Assembly: GCF_013283195.1 (NCBI RefSeq)
Contig: NZ_JABEKT010000002.1
Location: 248,001-312,000, forward strand
Direction: 5' to 3'
Length of the DNA stretch: 64,000 bases
Source of the DNA: Ensifer adhaerens
GTDB taxonomy: Bacteria; Pseudomonadota; Alphaproteobacteria; Rhizobiales; Rhizobiaceae
How positions within the stretch are numbered: position 1 is the stretch's first letter; each line of letters starts with the position of its first letter. The notes under the pieces were generated by a model. The model saw only the letters and a program-made list of their open reading frames with translations. It was not told the DNA's origin and searched no databases. This document shows, piece after piece, positions 16,909 through 26,112 of the stretch. The translations under genes and the position numbers were made by a program.

Positions 16909-18444
16909 ATGACCTATTCTCAGCCACGGACCGATGCCGCCCAGGGGCGGCTCGCGTTCCGATCCGTCACGAAACGTTACGGCCCGACCGTTGCCCTGTC
17001 GGAGTTTACCCATGAGTTTGCTCCAGGGCGCGTCCATGCCCTGATGGGAAAGAACGGATCCGGCAAATCGACGCTGATCAAGCTTCTTGCCGGCGTGACC
17101 GAACCCACCTCGGGGACGATCAGCGTCAACGGACGCGACCAGGCCTTTACCTCGCCGCACGATGCGTTCGATGCGGGTATCGTGACGGTGCACCAGGAGC
17201 TTTCGCTCGTTCCGGAGCTTTCCGTCGGCGAGAACATCTTTCTCGGTCGCCTGCCGCACACGAGACGCGCCGGTTTCCGCGTCGTCGACTGGAAAGGGCT
17301 GCATCGCCGCGCGGCCGAGCTTCTGTCCGACATGGGGCTTACGATCGATTCCCGAAAGCCGGTCTCGGCGCTCAGCGTCGGGCAACAGCAAGTGGTCGAG
17401 ATCGTCAAGGCGATGTCCTTCAACCCCTCGATCCTGCTGCTCGACGAGCCGACATCGGCGCTCGCCTCGAAAGAGGTCAAGCAGCTTTTCGCGCTGATCG
17501 AGCGGCTCCGGGCGCGCGGCGTGACGATGATCTACATCACGCACCGCATGAGCGAACTCTTCGAGATCGCCGACACCTGCACGGTCATTCGCGACGGTCA
17601 CTACATCGGCGCCGTCGAGATGCGGGCGACCTCGCCAGCCGAGATTGTCGGCATGATGTTCGGCGATGCCGCCCGCACGACCCGCCCGCCGCGCCAGGCG
17701 ATCGACCGGGTGAAGCCGCTGCTCGAAGTGCGCGGCCTGACCCGCGCCGGGCACTTCAACGACGTTTCCTTCGATCTTTATCGCGGCGAAATCCTGGGCA
17801 TTGCCGGTCTGCTCGGTTCGGGCCGGACCGAGCTCATGCGCGCGATCTTCGGCGCCGACCGTATCGACGCCGGCACGGTGCACCTGGAAGGGCGATCGAT
17901 GACGGGGGCGACGCCAAGCCAGATGCGGGCCGCAGGTCTCGGCTACACGCCGGAGAACCGCAAGGAGGTCGGCCTCGTGCAGTCGCTGCCGACGGCAGAC
18001 AATCTCTGCATGGCAAGTCTCGGTCCGATTGCGCGCAATGGCCTCATTTCCCGCCGGCGCGAACAGCCGCATGTCGATCGCCAGATCGTCGACCTGCACA
18101 TCAAGTGCGGCGATCCGGAACTGCCGGTATCGTCGCTATCGGGCGGCAACCAGCAGAAGGTGGTGATCGGCAAATGGCTGAACACCGCGCCCTCGGTGAT
18201 GTTCTTCGACGAGCCGAGCCGAGGTGTCGACGTCCAGGCCAAGCGGCAGATCTTCGACATCATCTGGCAGAAGGCGTCGGAAGGCCTTTCGAGCATCTTC
18301 GTCTCGACCGAGCTCGAGGAGGTCCTCGAAGTGGCGGACCGCATTCTCGTGATGCACCACGGCAGCGTCGTGGCCGAGGTGGACCCAACCCGGACAGACC
18401 TTACCCAACTCTACGGCCTATGCATGGAAGGGGCCTCGAAATGA
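16909..18444 (+). CDS. ribose-type sugar ABC transporter, double ATP-binding protein (RbsA type)
   Basis: A 511-residue tandem ATPase. The first half has Walker A GKNGSGKST (about 48-56), signature LSVGQQQ and Walker B ILLLDEPTSAL. The second half has the degenerate Walker A GLLGSGRTELMRA, signature LSGGNQQK and FFDEPSRGVDV. The second-half GRTE replacement is the rule in RbsA/MglA/XylG proteins. Its stop overlaps the permease start (ATGA). Confidence 0.94.
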   Translation: MTYSQPRTDAAQGRLAFRSVTKRYGPTVALSEFTHEFAPGRVHALMGKNGSGKSTLIKLLAGVTEPTSGTISVNGRDQAFTSPHDAFDAGIVTVHQELSLVPELSVGENIFLGRLPHTRRAGFRVVDWKGLHRRAAELLSDMGLTIDSRKPVSALSVGQQQVVEIVKAMSFNPSILLLDEPTSALASKEVKQLFALIERLRARGVTMIYITHRMSELFEIADTCTVIRDGHYIGAVEMRATSPAEIVGMMFGDAARTTRPPRQAIDRVKPLLEVRGLTRAGHFNDVSFDLYRGEILGIAGLLGSGRTELMRAIFGADRIDAGTVHLEGRSMTGATPSQMRAAGLGYTPENRKEVGLVQSLPTADNLCMASLGPIARNGLISRRREQPHVDRQIVDLHIKCGDPELPVSSLSGGNQQKVVIGKWLNTAPSVMFFDEPSRGVDVQAKRQIFDIIWQKASEGLSSIFVSTELEEVLEVADRILVMHHGSVVAEVDPTRTDLTQLYGLCMEGASK

Positions 18445-19433
18445 CACTTGTCAGCCAAACGACAGAAGGCGACGGACAGAACGTGCCGCTGCGTCTGCTC
18501 AAGACCTACCCGATGGAAATCATTCTGGCGGCACTCGTCCTGTTCCTGATCCTGATGGCTCCGGGTTTTGCCTCCACCGCCAACATCCTCAACGTGCTGC
18601 GCACGGTGGCGATGCTCGGGATCATCGCCTTCGGCATGACCGCGGTGATCATCTCCGGCGAGATCGATCTTTCCGTCGGCGCCGGGGTGGCGCTGGCCGG
18701 ATGCATCGTCGCCTGGTTCGCCGACGCCTACACCGACGCAATCGGTGGATGGAGTGCTGTCATCCTCGGCTTTGCGGTCGCGCTCACCGTCGGGTTTTCG
18801 CTCGGCTATCTCACTGGGCGCTTCCGGCAATGGTTCAACGTGCCGACCTTCATTACCACGCTTGCCCTCTTTGCCGCCCTTCGCGGTGTCGCCAACCTCA
18901 TTACCGGCGGATTTCCGCTTTCGACCTTTCCGGCCGGTTTCGATTTTCTCGGCGGCGGCTATCTCTTCGGCATACCGTTCCCGGTCTACATCTTCGCTCT
19001 CACCTTCGCGGCCATGCACTTCCTGATGAAATACACCAGCTTCGGCCGCGAGGTTTATGCGGTCGGCGGCAACATGGAAGCGGCAAGGCTTTCGGGCATC
19101 GACATCTGGAAGGTCAAGGCGCTGACGCTTGGCCTTACCGGCGCGCTGACGGCGATTTCGGGCACGCTGATCGCCTCGCAGATCGGCGCTGGCACCGGCA
19201 CGACCGCCACCGGCATGGAGCTCGACGTCATTGCGGCCGTCATCATCGGCGGTACCTCGCTGTTCGGCGGCAAGGGCCGCATCTGGGGAACCCTGATCGG
19301 CGTGCTTTTTCTCGGCTGCATCTCCAACGGCATGACGCTGATGAATGTCAGCGAATACTGGCAGTACGTCGTGCGCGGCGGGATCATCCTTGGCGCCGTG
19401 CTGCTCAATCAAGTTCTGGAACGTGTGCGTTAA
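18441..19433 (+). CDS. ribose-type sugar ABC transporter, permease (RbsC type)
   Basis: A 330-residue integral membrane protein of the BPD_transp_2 family with about ten hydrophobic segments. Characteristic stretches are GMTAVIISGEIDLSVGAGVAL, broken here as GMTAVIISGEIDLSVG, the cytoplasmic coupling segment YAVGGNMEAARLSGI, and VIIGGTSLFGGKG. The ATG overlaps the ATPase stop; GGAAGGGG is the ribosome site. Confidence 0.94.
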   Translation: MTLVSQTTEGDGQNVPLRLLKTYPMEIILAALVLFLILMAPGFASTANILNVLRTVAMLGIIAFGMTAVIISGEIDLSVGAGVALAGCIVAWFADAYTDAIGGWSAVILGFAVALTVGFSLGYLTGRFRQWFNVPTFITTLALFAALRGVANLITGGFPLSTFPAGFDFLGGGYLFGIPFPVYIFALTFAAMHFLMKYTSFGREVYAVGGNMEAARLSGIDIWKVKALTLGLTGALTAISGTLIASQIGAGTGTTATGMELDVIAAVIIGGTSLFGGKGRIWGTLIGVLFLGCISNGMTLMNVSEYWQYVVRGGIILGAVLLNQVLERVR

Positions 19434-19451
19434 GGGAATTCGGAGCCGACC

Positions 19452-20237
19452 ATGACGGAATTTGCAGGAAAAATAGCGCTCATTACCGGAACCTCCGGCA
19501 TCGGGCTGGCATCGGCGATAAGGCTGGCTACAGCCGGCGCCAAGGTCCTGGCGTGTGGTAACGATGCAGCGGCGAACGCGGCGTTCGACCGGATCGCCGG
19601 CGAGCGCGGCCTTGCCATGGCCTCGCGACTGACCGACGTGTCGGTCGAGGCAGAGGTGGCGGCCGCCGTCGCCGACGTCGTATCGCGCCATGGCGGGCTC
19701 GACATTGTCGTCAACGCCGCCGCCGTCCATCCCTTTGGCACCGTTCTCGACACCAGCTTCGAGACCTGGAACCGGTGCCTGTCCGTCAATGTCGGCTCTA
19801 TCTATCTGACCGGACGCTTTGCCATCCCGGAGATGGACAAGCGCGGCGGCGGGGCGATCGTCAACATCTCCTCGGTGCAGGGTCACAACTGCCAACAGAA
19901 CGTCGCAGCCTATGTCGCCACCAAGGGCGCCATCCATGCGCTGACCCGCGCAATGGCGCTCGATCACGCCGACATCCGCGTGCGGGTAAACTCCGTCAGC
20001 CCGGGCTCCGTTCGCACGCCGCTGTTGTCGCTGGCCGCGCGTAGCTATGGCGGCGAGGGTGTCAGCGAAGAGGACGCCTTCGCCCGCTTCGGCGCGGCCC
20101 ACCCGGTCGGCCGCATCGGCGAGCCGGAGGAGGTCGCAGAACTCGTTGCCTATCTCGCCTCCGATCGTGCCGGCTTCATCACCGGATCGGACTTCCGCAT
20201 CGACGGCGGGCTCACCGCCGGCATCGGCGTGAAATAA
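19452..20237 (+). CDS. SDR-family oxidoreductase
   Basis: A 261-residue classical short-chain dehydrogenase. The nucleotide motif is TGTSGIG (about residues 13-19), the structural motif NAA, the catalytic Ser in NISSVQGH and the YxxxK pair in AAYVATKGA. The C-terminus FITGSDFRIDGGLTAG is typical. It lies between the importer and the second UxuA-like gene, so it probably oxidises the imported sugar or reduces a keto-aldonate such as fructuronate/tagaturonate (inference). Confidence 0.9.
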   Translation: MTEFAGKIALITGTSGIGLASAIRLATAGAKVLACGNDAAANAAFDRIAGERGLAMASRLTDVSVEAEVAAAVADVVSRHGGLDIVVNAAAVHPFGTVLDTSFETWNRCLSVNVGSIYLTGRFAIPEMDKRGGGAIVNISSVQGHNCQQNVAAYVATKGAIHALTRAMALDHADIRVRVNSVSPGSVRTPLLSLAARSYGGEGVSEEDAFARFGAAHPVGRIGEPEEVAELVAYLASDRAGFITGSDFRIDGGLTAGIGVK

Positions 20238-20257
20238 TCGCACAGGGAAAGAACAAG

Positions 20258-21376
20258 ATGAAAATCGGCCTTGGCCTCTACCGTGAACAGCTCACGCCCG
20301 ACAATTATCGCTTCGCACTTCAGTCCGGCGCGACCCATATCGTTGCGCACCTGACCAACTATTTCGCCGGCAAGGACCCGAAGATCGACAGCGGCGACAC
20401 CGGTGGGTGGGGCGATTGCTCGGCCGACCGCCTCTGGACCTATGAGGAGCTGTCGGCGCTCGTTCAGGACGTGCGTGCTGCCGGCCTCGAGCTTGCCGCG
20501 ATCGAGAATTTTTCGCCGCGCTTCTGGCACGACATCCTTCTCGACGGTCCGGAACGCGGCGCGCAGATCGAGGCGTTGAAGCAATTGATCCGCGATGCCG
20601 GGAAGGCGGGCGTGCCCTGCATCGGCTACAACTTCTCGCTCGCCGGCGTCTATGGCTGGACGCGCGGCCCCTATGCGCGCGGCGGTGCGGAATCCGTCGG
20701 CTTCGGCGTCGAGGATGCGCCGGGTGTCGTGCCCGATCCGGACGCGCCGATCCCCGACGGCATGGTCTGGAACATGCGCTATCGGCACGGGCTGCCTGGC
20801 GCAAAGCCGGTGTCGGTCAGCAATGCCGAGATCTGGGACCGTCTCTCCCGGTTCCTGAAGGAAGTCGTCCCGGTTGCCGAAGAGGCTGGTGTCATGCTCG
20901 GCGCCCATCCCGATGACCCGCCGGCGGAAGTGCTGCGTGGCACGGCCCGTCTGGTAAACCGGCCGGAGAAGTTCGATCGGCTGATGTCGATCGTCGATTC
21001 CCCATCGAACGGGCTGGAGCTCTGCCTCGGCTCGCTGCAGGAAATGCCGGGCGGCGATATCTACGAACATGTCCGCCGGTTCGCGCGCTCGGGCCGCATC
21101 GGCTACATCCATTTCCGCAATGTCAGGGGCAAGATGCCGCGCTACGTCGAAACCTTCGTCGACGAAGGCGATATCGACATGGCCGAAATCGTCCGCATCC
21201 TGCGCGACGAGAACTATCAAGGCGTGATGATCCCCGACCATACGCCGGCCATGACCTGTGCCGCCTCCTGGCATGCGGGCAAGGCGTTTGCGCTTGGGTA
21301 CATGCGGGCGCTGGTGCAGAACGCCCATGCGCTCGGACCGTCCCGGTCGCTTGTCCATGATATCGCGGCCGAATAG
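20258..21376 (+). CDS. mannonate dehydratase-like protein (UxuA family), copy 2
   Basis: A 372-residue UxuA-family TIM-barrel protein, about 30 residues shorter than copy 1 and clearly diverged. It retains the HPDDPP metal/substrate region (LGAHPDDPPAEV), the GLELCLGSLQEM loop, GYIHFRNVRGKMP and the C-terminal GVMIPDHTPAM. Its N-terminus (KIGLGLYREQLTPDNYRFA) differs from standard UxuA. Sitting in a gene run with a lactonase and an SDR, it may act on an aldonate other than D-mannonate. Confidence 0.85.
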   Translation: MKIGLGLYREQLTPDNYRFALQSGATHIVAHLTNYFAGKDPKIDSGDTGGWGDCSADRLWTYEELSALVQDVRAAGLELAAIENFSPRFWHDILLDGPERGAQIEALKQLIRDAGKAGVPCIGYNFSLAGVYGWTRGPYARGGAESVGFGVEDAPGVVPDPDAPIPDGMVWNMRYRHGLPGAKPVSVSNAEIWDRLSRFLKEVVPVAEEAGVMLGAHPDDPPAEVLRGTARLVNRPEKFDRLMSIVDSPSNGLELCLGSLQEMPGGDIYEHVRRFARSGRIGYIHFRNVRGKMPRYVETFVDEGDIDMAEIVRILRDENYQGVMIPDHTPAMTCAASWHAGKAFALGYMRALVQNAHALGPSRSLVHDIAAE

Positions 21377-21385
21377 GAGACGCGG

Positions 21386-22288
21386 ATGGAGAGGTCGATC
21401 ACTTGCGTTGCCCCGGTCGGCGACAAATGCGGCGAGGGCGCCGCCTGGTCGGCATCCGAGCAGGCGCTCTACTGGAGCGACATCAACCGCTTCCTCGTCC
21501 ATCGCTATGATGAGGCGAGCGGTGCCGTGCGCTCCTGGATGTTCGAAGAGCCGGTGGTGGCGGTGTCGCTGACAGACGAGCCGGGCCGGTTCCTTCTGGC
21601 GCTCGCCTCGAAGCTCATCTGGTGGTGGCCGCAAGGCGACCGGCGCGCGGATCAAGGCTTCCGTTTGCCCGGTTATCCGCGCGTGCGGTTGAATGACGGG
21701 CGCGCCGATCCGGCGGGAAATTTTTGGGTCGGGTCGATGAAGAACAACGTTCTGCCCGATGGGGAACTTGGCGAGACGGCAGCAGGCGAGGGCATTCTCT
21801 ACCGCATCGCACCGGATGGAAATGTGAGCGAATGGCGGCATGGGCTCGGCATTTCCAACACGCTGTGCTGGAGCCCCGATCGCAGCACCTTCTATTTCGC
21901 CGATACGCTCGCAAACGAGATCTACGCCTTTGACTACGCAGTGGTTGATGGCTCGATTTCGAACGAACGGGCCTTCCTTGCCGATTTCTCCCGCGGTTCT
22001 CCGGATGGCTCGGCAATGGATAGCGATGGCTATCTCTGGAACTGCCGTTTCGGCGGCGGCTGCATCGCGCGCGTGTCGCCTGAGGGCGCGGTGACGGAGG
22101 TCATCCAAATGCCGGTTACCAACATCACGACCTGCACCTTCGGCGGCGCAGACCTGAAGACGCTCTATGTCACGACGGCGAGCATCCTCTCGAAACCGGG
22201 AGAGCGGCTCGCCGGTAGCCTGTACTCTCTCAGGGTCGAGGTTCCAGGGCTGGCGGAGAACCGTTTTGGCAGGATCGTTTCGGCATGA
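21386..22288 (+). CDS. SMP-30/gluconolactonase-family lactonase
   Basis: A 300-residue six-bladed propeller enzyme that opens aldonolactones. Metal and catalytic positions are visible: Glu in CGEGAAWS, Asn-Asp in RLNDGRADPAGNFWVGSM, Asn in ISNTLCWSPD, and Asp in SPDGSAMDSDGYLWNC. In this operon it would convert a lactone, made by a dehydrogenase such as the SDR, to the aldonate used by the dehydratase. Its stop overlaps the next start (ATGA). Confidence 0.92.
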   Translation: MERSITCVAPVGDKCGEGAAWSASEQALYWSDINRFLVHRYDEASGAVRSWMFEEPVVAVSLTDEPGRFLLALASKLIWWWPQGDRRADQGFRLPGYPRVRLNDGRADPAGNFWVGSMKNNVLPDGELGETAAGEGILYRIAPDGNVSEWRHGLGISNTLCWSPDRSTFYFADTLANEIYAFDYAVVDGSISNERAFLADFSRGSPDGSAMDSDGYLWNCRFGGGCIARVSPEGAVTEVIQMPVTNITTCTFGGADLKTLYVTTASILSKPGERLAGSLYSLRVEVPGLAENRFGRIVSA

Positions 22289-23304
22289 CCGAGACGAGAA
22301 GGCGCGGCCTGGCTTGGGCGCATGGATGCCTGGCGGTACAATCTCTGGGCGGCATGCTCGGGCCGGTCACCTTCCTGCTGCCCGACGGGCGGCAGGTCAG
22401 CCCGTTGCATGTAGCGCCCTGGGGCGGGGATCCGAATAGAACGGCGCTGCCACCGATCTTGCAGGAACTGCGCGGCGAATGGCCTTGCGTGCCTTTCGGC
22501 AGCGACGGCTCGCGCCCGTTGCCCAAAGGTTGGTCGGACACCGGCGAAAGTTTCGTTGGCGCGGATGTGCCGCACGGTCACGGCTCGAACGTGCATTGGA
22601 ACTGGGGCGACTGCGACGATCGGCAGATCGTCTTGACGTGCAGCTACCCCGAGGACCATCCGGTCAGGCAATTGCGCCGGTCCATCGTGCCGGACCCGAA
22701 CGACGCCGCGATCGATATCACGCTCGAAATCGAGGTGCGGCGACCGTGCCGGTTGCCGATCGGCCTGCACCCCACCTTCCGCCTGACGCCCCGCCCCGGA
22801 TCCGTCAGGCTCGAACCGGGAAAGTACAACGAGGCGCACAGCTTTCCCGGTGACGTGGAGCCGGGCGCTGCCCTGTTTGCGCCAGGTGGCCGATGGTCGA
22901 AGCTCCAGAGCGTCGATGCCCGCGACGGCACCGCCGTCGATGCGACATCCGTACCGCTTGACCAGAATGCCGAGGAACTGCTGCAATTGGTCGGCATCGA
23001 TGGCGCAATCGCCTTGCATTACCGAGACGAAGGATTTCGGGTCTGCTTGACCTGGCAGAAAGAGCATTTCCCCAGTCTTCTGCTCTGGTACAGCAATCGC
23101 GGTCGCACGGCCTATCCATGGGAGGGCAAGCATCTGGCTCTTGGTGTTGAACCGGTCTGCGCGGCCTTCGACCTCGGACCGGCGGTGTCGACGGCCGACA
23201 ACCCGGTGGCTTCGCCGGCCAGCCCGACCTCGCTATCCTTCCATCCCGATCAGCCGTTCATCACGCGCTACCGGCTTTCGGTCGAAGCCGCTGCCCTGGG
23301 CTGA
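22285..23304 (+). CDS. aldose 1-epimerase-like protein
   Basis: A 339-residue galactose-mutarotase-fold protein. Typical features are the early APWGG and PLPKGWSDTGESF region, HGHGSNVHWNW, IGLHPTFRL (His as catalytic acid), and the C-terminal WYSNRGRTAYPWEGKHLALGVEP, cited as WYSNRG and YPWEGKHLALGVEP. It probably interconverts anomers of the sugar before oxidation. It is the last gene of the rightward operon. Confidence 0.82.
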   Translation: MTETRRRGLAWAHGCLAVQSLGGMLGPVTFLLPDGRQVSPLHVAPWGGDPNRTALPPILQELRGEWPCVPFGSDGSRPLPKGWSDTGESFVGADVPHGHGSNVHWNWGDCDDRQIVLTCSYPEDHPVRQLRRSIVPDPNDAAIDITLEIEVRRPCRLPIGLHPTFRLTPRPGSVRLEPGKYNEAHSFPGDVEPGAALFAPGGRWSKLQSVDARDGTAVDATSVPLDQNAEELLQLVGIDGAIALHYRDEGFRVCLTWQKEHFPSLLLWYSNRGRTAYPWEGKHLALGVEPVCAAFDLGPAVSTADNPVASPASPTSLSFHPDQPFITRYRLSVEAAALG

Positions 23305-23474
23305 AGTCCTTACGTCATTTCGTCGGCGTCTGGACCGCTCCTGGCCTCTTGCGCCTCTGTCGCTGCCGGTTCTGTATCCATCGGGACAAGCGGTGCCACC
23401 ATGAAGGTGACACAAGGGTCGCGTAAGGCCCTCGTCAACTGGAACGGTTTTTCGGTCGGGCGCCTGCCTGCCGA

Positions 23475-24065
23475 TCACTTCTTGCGGCAGGTGCAGGGGT
23501 CGTAGCCGTTGGCAAACAATCGGCCGGGCCTCATGCCAATCGCCACCGGGACGTCGCGGACCTCTGAAACGCGCAGAGATCTGGTAATTGCAAGGGCCGC
23601 CTCGGCGCAGATGGCCGCGTCTTCGGCTGCGTTGTGATGCGCGAAGGTCAGGCCGAGATGGCCGGCCAGGATGTTGAGCTTGTGCGATCCGAGATGCGGC
23701 CAGACCTTTTGCGCCATCTTCACAGAACAGAGATAGGACAGGTCCGGGTAATCCTGCCGGTAGAGATCGAGGCAGGAACGCCAGACGCTGAAATCGAAGG
23801 CCGCATTGTGGGCGATCATGGTCGCGCCGCGAAAGTCGTCGGCGAACTCGTCCATCACCTCGGGAAATTCACCCGCATCTTCGACGTGTTCCGGGCGAAT
23901 GCCGTGAATGGCGATGTTGAAGGAGGAAAAGCGCATGTCTTTCGGGCGGATCAGCCGTTCCTCGACCCGCACGACACGATCATCCTCGATCCAGGCCAGA
24001 CCGACGGAACATGCGCTGCCACGCTGCTCGTTGGCGGTTTCGAAATCGATGGCGATGGTCTTCAA
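23475..24065 (-). CDS. DnaQ-like 3'-5' exonuclease (DEDDh)
   Basis: A 196-residue exonuclease. The start is taken as the TTG at 24065, with GGAAG 6 bases upstream, giving the family N-terminus MKTIAIDFETANE. Catalytic residues are Asp7 and Glu9 (IDFETA), the HNAAFDFSVW Asp, and the His and Asp of AHHNAAEDAAI. The C-terminus has GYDPCTCRKK, a Cys pair outside the nuclease core. An in-frame start further upstream exists, but those residues are not protein-like. Such stand-alone proofreading-type nucleases act in repair or RNA turnover. Confidence 0.88.
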   Translation of the reverse strand: MKTIAIDFETANEQRGSACSVGLAWIEDDRVVRVEERLIRPKDMRFSSFNIAIHGIRPEHVEDAGEFPEVMDEFADDFRGATMIAHNAAFDFSVWRSCLDLYRQDYPDLSYLCSVKMAQKVWPHLGSHKLNILAGHLGLTFAHHNAAEDAAICAEAALAITRSLRVSEVRDVPVAIGMRPGRLFANGYDPCTCRKK

Positions 24066-24307
24066 GGCATTCTTCCGGCTGGTCTTGTGCAGCAGGACCG
24101 AGGCGCTGCAACACCCTTCGCCCGTTCCGTTGAACGTGCGACGAATGCTGTAGCGATATGCAGGCGATTCGGCAAAGCTCGCTCGGTATTGGCGCGACAA
24201 CCGCGCCCAGCGCTTGATGCCGTCGCCATAGCCCCTATTTCGCGACCCTTGCCGATGTTGCGCAGCTCAACAGCCGGCAAAACAATTTGCGTATGTGATC
24301 GGCACGC

Positions 24308-25093
24308 TCATGGCATCTCGTTTTGTTGCCGGTCCCGGAACGCCGCTTCGCCGGCATCCGACACTTCGACCCATTTCTTGTCAGGCACGGCGTCCGCGCC
24401 ATAGTTGTCGTTCCAGTTCCACCATTTGTAGGTCGGCGTCTGGGGGTAGCCCGCAGGGGAATCTTCCCAGACTTCCTGGCGCCCGAGCGGTGTGATGTCG
24501 AGATAGTTCCAGGTGCTCCCCATCTGTTCGTCGCCGCGGTTGTTGATGAAGTAGGTGCGGAATACACGTTCGCCGTCGCGGTAGAACACGTTCGTTCCGT
24601 GCCATTCGGCGACCCCGAAGTCGGCATCGAAATCGTCGGTGATGGTGAACCATGGGATTTCCCAGCCCATGCGCGCCTTGAGCCGCGCGATGTCGGCCTG
24701 CGGCGCGCGCGAAACAAAGACCAGCGTTGTGTCACGCGCGTTCAGGTGGGCGATGTGGGCAACCTGGTCGGCGACCATGGAGCAACCCCTGCAGGCATGA
24801 TCGGGCCAGCCGAACACGCCCGGTTCGAAGAAGGCGCGGTAGACGATCAATTGGCGTCGACCGGCAAACAGGTCGATGAGGCTGGCTCTGCCCGCAAGGC
24901 CGTCGAAGGCATAGGCCTTCTCCACCGCCATCCACGGCATGCGCCGGCGTTCGGCGGCAAGAGAATCGCGCGCCCGGGTCTGGGCTTTCTCCTTCACCAG
25001 CAGCTGCTGGCGGGCGTCCTCCCAGGCCCGTGGCGACACGACAGGAGGTGTCAGCATGGCGGGGTGACCGCCTTTTTCCGCAGATGTCGTCAT
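24308..25093 (-). CDS. DUF899 thioredoxin-fold protein
   Basis: A 261-residue DUF899 family protein. The ATG at 25093 is preceded by AAAGGAGG. Diagnostic stretches are RRRMPWMAVEKAYAFDG, the CRGCSMVADQ motif (two Cys in a thioredoxin-like position), IPWFTITDDFDADFG and the C-terminal YKWWNWNDNY. The family has a thioredoxin-like fold and no established reaction. The CxxC arrangement suggests redox activity. Confidence 0.85.
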   Translation of the reverse strand: MTTSAEKGGHPAMLTPPVVSPRAWEDARQQLLVKEKAQTRARDSLAAERRRMPWMAVEKAYAFDGLAGRASLIDLFAGRRQLIVYRAFFEPGVFGWPDHACRGCSMVADQVAHIAHLNARDTTLVFVSRAPQADIARLKARMGWEIPWFTITDDFDADFGVAEWHGTNVFYRDGERVFRTYFINNRGDEQMGSTWNYLDITPLGRQEVWEDSPAGYPQTPTYKWWNWNDNYGADAVPDKKWVEVSDAGEAAFRDRQQNEMP

Positions 25094-25265
25094 GGCGGTT
25101 GAAACCTCCTTTGTTGGCACGGGCGTCTTCGCGCGTGATTGCTCTGGAGGGAGTTTCGCACCGGAACGGGTTTGATGGGAGTAACAAGTGTGACGACATT
25201 CCGGTTGCCGGCGTGTCCTGCGCCCCGGACGCTGCAGCACGCAGCAGCGCCTCACCCGGGACGGT

Positions 25266-26060
25266 TCAATCGGTCTTTCCGAGTTCCGGTGCCAGCAGCC
25301 CAAAGAGAACGTCGAGCATCACATACATCGGCGCGCGGCCGGTCGGAACGATGAGTGGCCCCGCGGATGTGCGGTAGGCATTGAGATTGATGTTCTCGTC
25401 GGCAAGCGAGGCGACGATCGAGCCGCCTGGAGAGATGGCGACGATGCGCGCGCCCGACTTCTTGGCGATCTCGATGTTGGAAATCAGATAGCTGGTGCGG
25501 CCGGAAAAGGAGAGCACGAACAGCACATCCAAGGGGGACAGGCGTGCCGCCGAGACCATCTGCAAGGTCGGATCGGAATAGGCGACGCTCGCGATCCCGA
25601 GGGAGGCCATGCGATGCTGGGCTTCGCCTGCCAGAAAGCCGGATCCGCCGTAGCCATAGACGTCGATCCGGCGGGCGCGCGCCAGAAGGCTGACCGCACG
25701 ACGCAGGGAATCGAGGTCGAGGTCATGCCGCGTCTCCCGTAACGCTTCCGCCGCCCGATTGAAGATGTCGTCCACCATGCCGGCGAACGGATCGGTTCCG
25801 CTCTCGGCGACGGTCGCCGTGGACTGGCGAACGGCGAGCTGCTGGGCAAGTTTCAGGCGGAAATCCGGAAATCCGTCGCAGTCGAGCCTGCGGCAGAAGC
25901 GGATGATCGAGGGTTCGCTGACCTTGGCGACGCGCGCAGCATCCGTGATCGACCAGGTGATCGCCGTGCTCGGCGTGTCGAGGATCGCTTCCGCGATCCT
26001 GCGCTCGGCGGGCGTGAACTGGGACAGGGATTGCCTGATCAGATCCAGCATGGGACCCAT
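25266..26060 (-). CDS. RpiR/MurR-family regulator with SIS domain
   Basis: A 264-residue regulator. The N-terminal HTH covers FTPAERRIAEAILDTPS and VAKVSEPSIIRFCRRLDCDG; the C-terminal SIS domain includes RRIDVYGYGGSGFLAGEA, LSFSGRTSYLI and GARIVAISPGG. SIS domains in this family bind phosphosugars. The ATG at 26060 is preferred, but a TTG at 26105 is possible. It is the last gene of the importer operon and likely controls it, probably by sensing a sugar phosphate. Confidence 0.88.
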   Translation of the reverse strand: MGPMLDLIRQSLSQFTPAERRIAEAILDTPSTAITWSITDAARVAKVSEPSIIRFCRRLDCDGFPDFRLKLAQQLAVRQSTATVAESGTDPFAGMVDDIFNRAAEALRETRHDLDLDSLRRAVSLLARARRIDVYGYGGSGFLAGEAQHRMASLGIASVAYSDPTLQMVSAARLSPLDVLFVLSFSGRTSYLISNIEIAKKSGARIVAISPGGSIVASLADENINLNAYRTSAGPLIVPTGRAPMYVMLDVLFGLLAPELGKTD

Positions 26061-26112
26061 CGTACCGACATCTCGGATGCTCGTGTCATGAAGCGTCTTT
26101 CGCAATTGCGGA

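Noticed and set aside
18411-20243. 610-codon minus-strand frame over the permease and SDR genes
   Set aside because: It spans two well-supported genes on the other strand and has the composition of a shadow frame.
20150-22108. 652-codon minus-strand frame over the second UxuA and SMP-30 genes
   Set aside because: The plus-strand genes have complete catalytic motifs; the minus frame has none.
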